Shown in pieces: positions 5,234-7,675 of a stretch of DNA of 7,675 nucleotides. The translations under genes were made by a program, and so were the position numbers. Position 1 is the stretch's first letter. Each line of letters begins with the position of its first letter. The notes under the pieces are model-generated. The model saw only the letters and a program-made list of their open reading frames with translations. It was not told the origin of the DNA and ran no database searches. This stretch comes from an uncultured Eubacteriales bacterium (GTDB taxonomy: Bacteria; Bacillota; Clostridia; Peptostreptococcales; Anaerovoracaceae), in the NCBI GenBank assembly GCA_902765035.1, contig CACWYF010000054.1, positions 1 through 7,675 on the forward strand, written 5' to 3'.

Positions 5234-6194
5234 TCTTAGCACCTCCCTCCTTCAGGTAGAACTTGTAGGACAGGTTGTTCAGCAGCGGTGTGCAGATGTT
5301 CATCAGCAGGATCGAGAAGGATACGCCTTCAGGATATGATCCGAACAGTCTGATGCTCATTGTGATGATGCCGCAGCCGATACCGAAAATCAGCTGTCCG
5401 AGAGGCAGCTTTGGCGATGTGACATAGTCAGTTGCCATGAAGAATGCTCCGAGGAGCACGCCGCCTGCAAGTACGTGGAACAGAGCCATGTGGAGGCTGC
5501 CTGTTGCGATAAGTGCAAAGACGAATACTGTTCCGATGAATGCGCATGGAATGATCGGGCTGATGACCTTGCGGACGATCAGATAAACGCCGCCGATGAT
5601 CAGTGCGAGTGCGCATACTTCTCCGGTTGAACCGCCGTGGAATCCGAGGAACAGAGTTCCGAGGCTAGGAAGCTGTGCGTCAGCTCCGCCCTCTGCGAGG
5701 ATCGCGAGCGGTGTAGGTCCTGTTACAGCGTCTGTTGCATCAAGTCTTGTTACAGGCCATGTGGACATGTTGCCTGCGAATGAGATGAACAGGAAGATTC
5801 TTGCTGTAATAGCAGGGTTACTGAAGTTCCTTCCGATACCACCGAAGAGCTGCTTTACTACGATGATCGCGAAAGCGCATCCGACGATCGCCTGCCACAG
5901 AGGGAAGGTCGAAGGAACGTTGAAGGCTATCAGAAGACCTGTCAGTGCAGCCGAGAGGTCGCCGATGGTCTGTGTCTTGTGCATGATCTTGTTGTAGCAG
6001 AACTCGAAGAGTACGCTTGCTGCAACGCAGACGATGGACAGGAGCAGTGCTCTGAAGCCGAAGATATAGATACTTGCGACCCATGCAGGAGCCAGTGCGA
6101 GAATGACTGTGCCCATGAGTCTGGTAGTATCCGATTCCGTTACGATATGTGGTGCGGAGGATACTATCAAATTCGTATGAAACTTATTAGCCAT
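5223..6194 (-). CDS. rnfD: Ion-translocating ferredoxin:NAD+ oxidoreductase subunit D
   Basis: RnfD is the polytopic membrane subunit homologous to NqrB, carrying a covalent FMN and thought to lie on the ion path. It is 323 aa with about nine to ten hydrophobic segments. Conserved family motifs seen are SSAPHI (12-17), GGIGRNFSNPAITARIF (118-134), FMATDYVTSP (252-261) and YPEGVSFSILLMN (287-299). The flavin attachment motif is TGPT at 158-161 in DAVTGPTPLA, where the common form is SGAT, with Thr161 as expected ligand. The ATG at 6192-6194 is 1 nt beyond the rnfC stop. Its ribosome binding site AAAGGAGG sits inside the end of rnfC with a long 12-nt spacing. The 3' end overlaps rnfG and contains the rnfG ribosome binding site. 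Confidence 0.96.
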   Translation of the reverse strand: MANKFHTNLIVSSAPHIVTESDTTRLMGTVILALAPAWVASIYIFGFRALLLSIVCVAASVLFEFCYNKIMHKTQTIGDLSAALTGLLIAFNVPSTFPLWQAIVGCAFAIIVVKQLFGGIGRNFSNPAITARIFLFISFAGNMSTWPVTRLDATDAVTGPTPLAILAEGGADAQLPSLGTLFLGFHGGSTGEVCALALIIGGVYLIVRKVISPIIPCAFIGTVFVFALIATGSLHMALFHVLAGGVLLGAFFMATDYVTSPKLPLGQLIFGIGCGIITMSIRLFGSYPEGVSFSILLMNICTPLLNNLSYKFYLKEGGAKNGK

Positions 6195-6195
6195 A

Positions 6196-7506
6196 TTACT
6201 TCGATGCCTCCTTTACCATGAATTTTGCAAGCTTGTTCGTGAGAGCAAGCGGACGTCTTGCCGGGCATGTGTATGAGCAGCTGCCGCATTCCATGCACTG
6301 CATTACGTTGAATCTGTTGAGTTTGTCTACATCCTTGTCAGCATAAGCATCTGCGAAAATGCTTGGCATGAGTCCGAACGGACATGCTGTGTGGCAGCGC
6401 TGGCAGTTGAGGCAGGCTGTCTCTTCCTTGACCTCTGCCATGTCCTGGCTGAAGCACAGGATAGCAGATGTATTCTTCATTGTCGGGGACTCGTCAGACT
6501 TGGTAGCTCTTCCCATCATAGGTCCGCCCATGACGATCTTGCGAGGCTCTTTCTTGTAGCCGCCGCAGAACTCTACTACGTCAGCGATCCTTGTTCCGAT
6601 CGGTACGAATACGTTCTTAGGCTCAGCAACTGCATCTCCGTCAACGGTGACTCTTCTTCTTACGATCGGCATACCGGTCTTGATGTACTCAGCCATAACA
6701 CCGATGGTCGAAACGTTGTCGAGGATGACACCCAGCTGTGCAGGGAGAACGCCTGCGTTCATTGTCTGGCCTGTGACTTCGTAAACGAGAACACGCTCAG
6801 CTCCCTTAGGATAGCTGGAAGGCAGTGGAACCACTTCCATGTCCTTGATCTCGTTCTGTTCGATCAGCTTCTTCATGTTTGCGATAGCGTCCGGCTTGTT
6901 GGTCTCGATGCCGATGTATCCTCTCTCGAGGTTCAGCCACTGCATGATCATCTTCATGCCGTCGAGTACGTCCTGGCCGTTCTCTACCATCTCTCTGTTG
7001 TCGGTTGTGATGAATGGCTCGCACTCTGCAGCGTTTACTACGAGATACTTACACTCATCAAGGTTCTTAGGATTCAGCTTTACGTGAGTCGGGAAGGAAG
7101 CTCCTCCGAGTCCTACCATACCGCTGTCTCTGGCAGCTTTGACGAAATCCTCAAAGCTGTTGATGACAGGTATCTGAACTTCTTCGCTGACCTCCTGCTT
7201 CTTGTCAGGCTCGATTACTATGTGAGTTTCAAAGCCGCCCATTGAACCGCGGACCTTGTCGATCGACTTTACGGTTCCGCTGACGCTCGAGAAGATAGGT
7301 GCGCTGACAAAGGCCTGTACGTCTCCGATCCTCTGTCCTACCTTCACATAATCACCCTTCTCTACGAGAGGCTGACAAGGAGCGCCGATGTTCTGGGACA
7401 TGCTGATGCTTACTTCATCCGGTACCGGCATCGTCACGGTCTCGCATGCGGCCGTGTTTTTGTGATGCGGTACATGGATGCTTGGCAAATGTTTCCTTTG
7501 GCTCAT
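6196..7506 (-). CDS. rnfC: Ion-translocating ferredoxin:NAD+ oxidoreductase subunit C
   Basis: RnfC is the cytoplasmic NADH/NAD+-reacting subunit with FMN and two [4Fe-4S] clusters. It is 436 aa, the length of clostridial RnfC. An N-terminal IHVPHHK motif is followed by a barrel-sandwich domain (residues about 30-85, GDYVKVGQRIGDVQAFVSAP). A NuoF-like NADH/FMN domain includes GLGGASFPTHVKL (132-144) and VNAAECEPFITTDNR (157-171). An SLBB-like segment (VTVDGDAV, 286-293, and GTRIADV, 304-310) leads to two cluster motifs, CLNCQRCHTACP (C365/368/371/375) and CMECGSCSYTCP (C404/407/410/414). The start ATG at 7504-7506 follows AAAGGAG at about 12 nt. A closer AAAAGGG directly abuts it and is too near to serve. 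It is the first gene of the operon. Confidence 0.96.
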   Translation of the reverse strand: MSQRKHLPSIHVPHHKNTAACETVTMPVPDEVSISMSQNIGAPCQPLVEKGDYVKVGQRIGDVQAFVSAPIFSSVSGTVKSIDKVRGSMGGFETHIVIEPDKKQEVSEEVQIPVINSFEDFVKAARDSGMVGLGGASFPTHVKLNPKNLDECKYLVVNAAECEPFITTDNREMVENGQDVLDGMKMIMQWLNLERGYIGIETNKPDAIANMKKLIEQNEIKDMEVVPLPSSYPKGAERVLVYEVTGQTMNAGVLPAQLGVILDNVSTIGVMAEYIKTGMPIVRRRVTVDGDAVAEPKNVFVPIGTRIADVVEFCGGYKKEPRKIVMGGPMMGRATKSDESPTMKNTSAILCFSQDMAEVKEETACLNCQRCHTACPFGLMPSIFADAYADKDVDKLNRFNVMQCMECGSCSYTCPARRPLALTNKLAKFMVKEASK

Positions 7507-7594
7507 CCCTTTTAGAAACTCCTTTCACATAAATATCTTTCTACGGTAACTAGTGCTTAATCTGTTTTTCAGCGTTTATAAACCATTTTGGCCA

Positions 7595-7615
7595 TTCTTT
7601 TGCGCAACAAAAGAA
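7595..7615 (-). promoter_or_regulatory. Hairpin in the rnf operon leader
   Basis: On the minus strand TTCTTTTG, loop TTGCG and CAAAAGAA form a perfect 8-bp stem about 90 nt upstream of the rnfC start. It lies near the 5' end of the leader if transcription begins at about 7632. No T-tract follows, so it is not a standard terminator. It could be a 5'-stabilising hairpin or a regulator site. A 10-bp palindrome GTTTATAAAC is at 7574-7583 in the same leader. Confidence 0.35.
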
Positions 7616-7638
7616 CACGCTGTCTTTTCAGCCTAAAT

Positions 7639-7644
7639 ATTATA
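7639..7644 (-). promoter_or_regulatory. Candidate -10 box for the rnf operon
   Basis: A consensus TATAAT occurs on the minus strand in a very AT-rich stretch with an eight-T run just upstream. No good -35 hexamer lies at 16-18 nt (the bases there read around CGCATT). It would give a leader of about 125 nt. The AT-richness makes a chance match quite possible, and the true promoter could lie beyond the window edge. Confidence 0.35.
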
Positions 7645-7675
7645 TACCAAAAAAAACTAAAAATGCGAATTGCCA

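Noticed and set aside
4709..5239. 176-aa plus-strand open frame
   Set aside because: It is antisense to rnfG, with a Cys/Ser/Val-rich translation lacking domain features.
5234..5242. GTG at 5242 as start of rnfG
   Set aside because: It overlaps the GGAGGT ribosome binding site that serves the ATG at 5233.
6391..7245. 284-aa plus-strand open frame
   Set aside because: It lies fully antisense to rnfC, has no recognisable domain, and is explained by rnfC codon bias.
7582..7595. ACCATTTTGGCCAT upstream of rnfC as another XRE-Uma2 operator
   Set aside because: It resembles ACCATATTTGGTCAT but has a shorter centre and a base change. One similar AT-rich match is not enough to claim shared regulation.

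Overview
The window reads as a stretch of chromosome from an anaerobic, low-to-moderate-GC Gram-positive bacterium of the class Clostridia. Family is uncertain; Lachnospiraceae or a Eubacterium-like / Anaerovoracaceae lineage would fit. The evidence is the gene order rnfC-D-G-E-A-B typical of Clostridia, strong AGGAGG-type ribosome binding sites, sigma-A-like promoters, and two protein architectures common in Clostridia (an XRE-Uma2 protein and a ParB-like/BMP fusion). Every gene I can support lies on the minus strand, so transcription runs from right to left. The long plus-strand open frames are antisense shadows.

Right part (2392-7506): a complete six-gene rnf operon encoding the ion-translocating ferredoxin:NAD+ oxidoreductase. 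The genes are tightly packed: a 1-nt gap C/D, overlaps of 11 nt D/G and 1 nt G/E, then 17-nt E/A and 12-nt A/B gaps. Each has a recognisable Shine-Dalgarno sequence. RnfC (NADH/FMN/Fe-S) and RnfB (multi-cluster ferredoxin-like protein) are the soluble electron entry and exit modules. RnfD and RnfG carry the sites for covalently bound FMN. RnfA and RnfE are the paired membrane subunits that share an iron-sulfur cluster. The complex couples electron flow between reduced ferredoxin and NAD+ to Na+ or H+ transport. Upstream is a leader of about 125 nt with a candidate -10 box and a hairpin. Downstream of rnfB are a long imperfect 3' hairpin and a strong intrinsic terminator.

Middle (2097-2391): besides the terminator, this intergenic region holds a 79-nt imperfect palindrome (33-nt arms) resembling a mobile or REP-like intergenic element. 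It also holds a very good promoter (TTGATA-N17-TATGAT) for the next gene, with a small palindrome inside the promoter spacer and repeated TTTGGTCAT half-sites that look like an autoregulatory operator.

Left part (1-2066): an XRE helix-turn-helix protein fused to an Uma2-type (PD-(D/E)XK nuclease-fold) domain. Next comes a second gene with its own promoter (TTGACA-N17-TAGTAT) and a TTG start. It encodes a ParB-like domain followed by the beginning of a BMP (basic membrane protein / nucleoside-binding) domain and runs off the left edge. It has no signal peptide, so it is probably not an ordinary transporter lipoprotein. The Rnf operon is ordinary. The less explained parts are the ParB-BMP fusion, the operator array of the XRE-Uma2 gene and the palindromic element. 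I do not see a clearly new multi-gene system.
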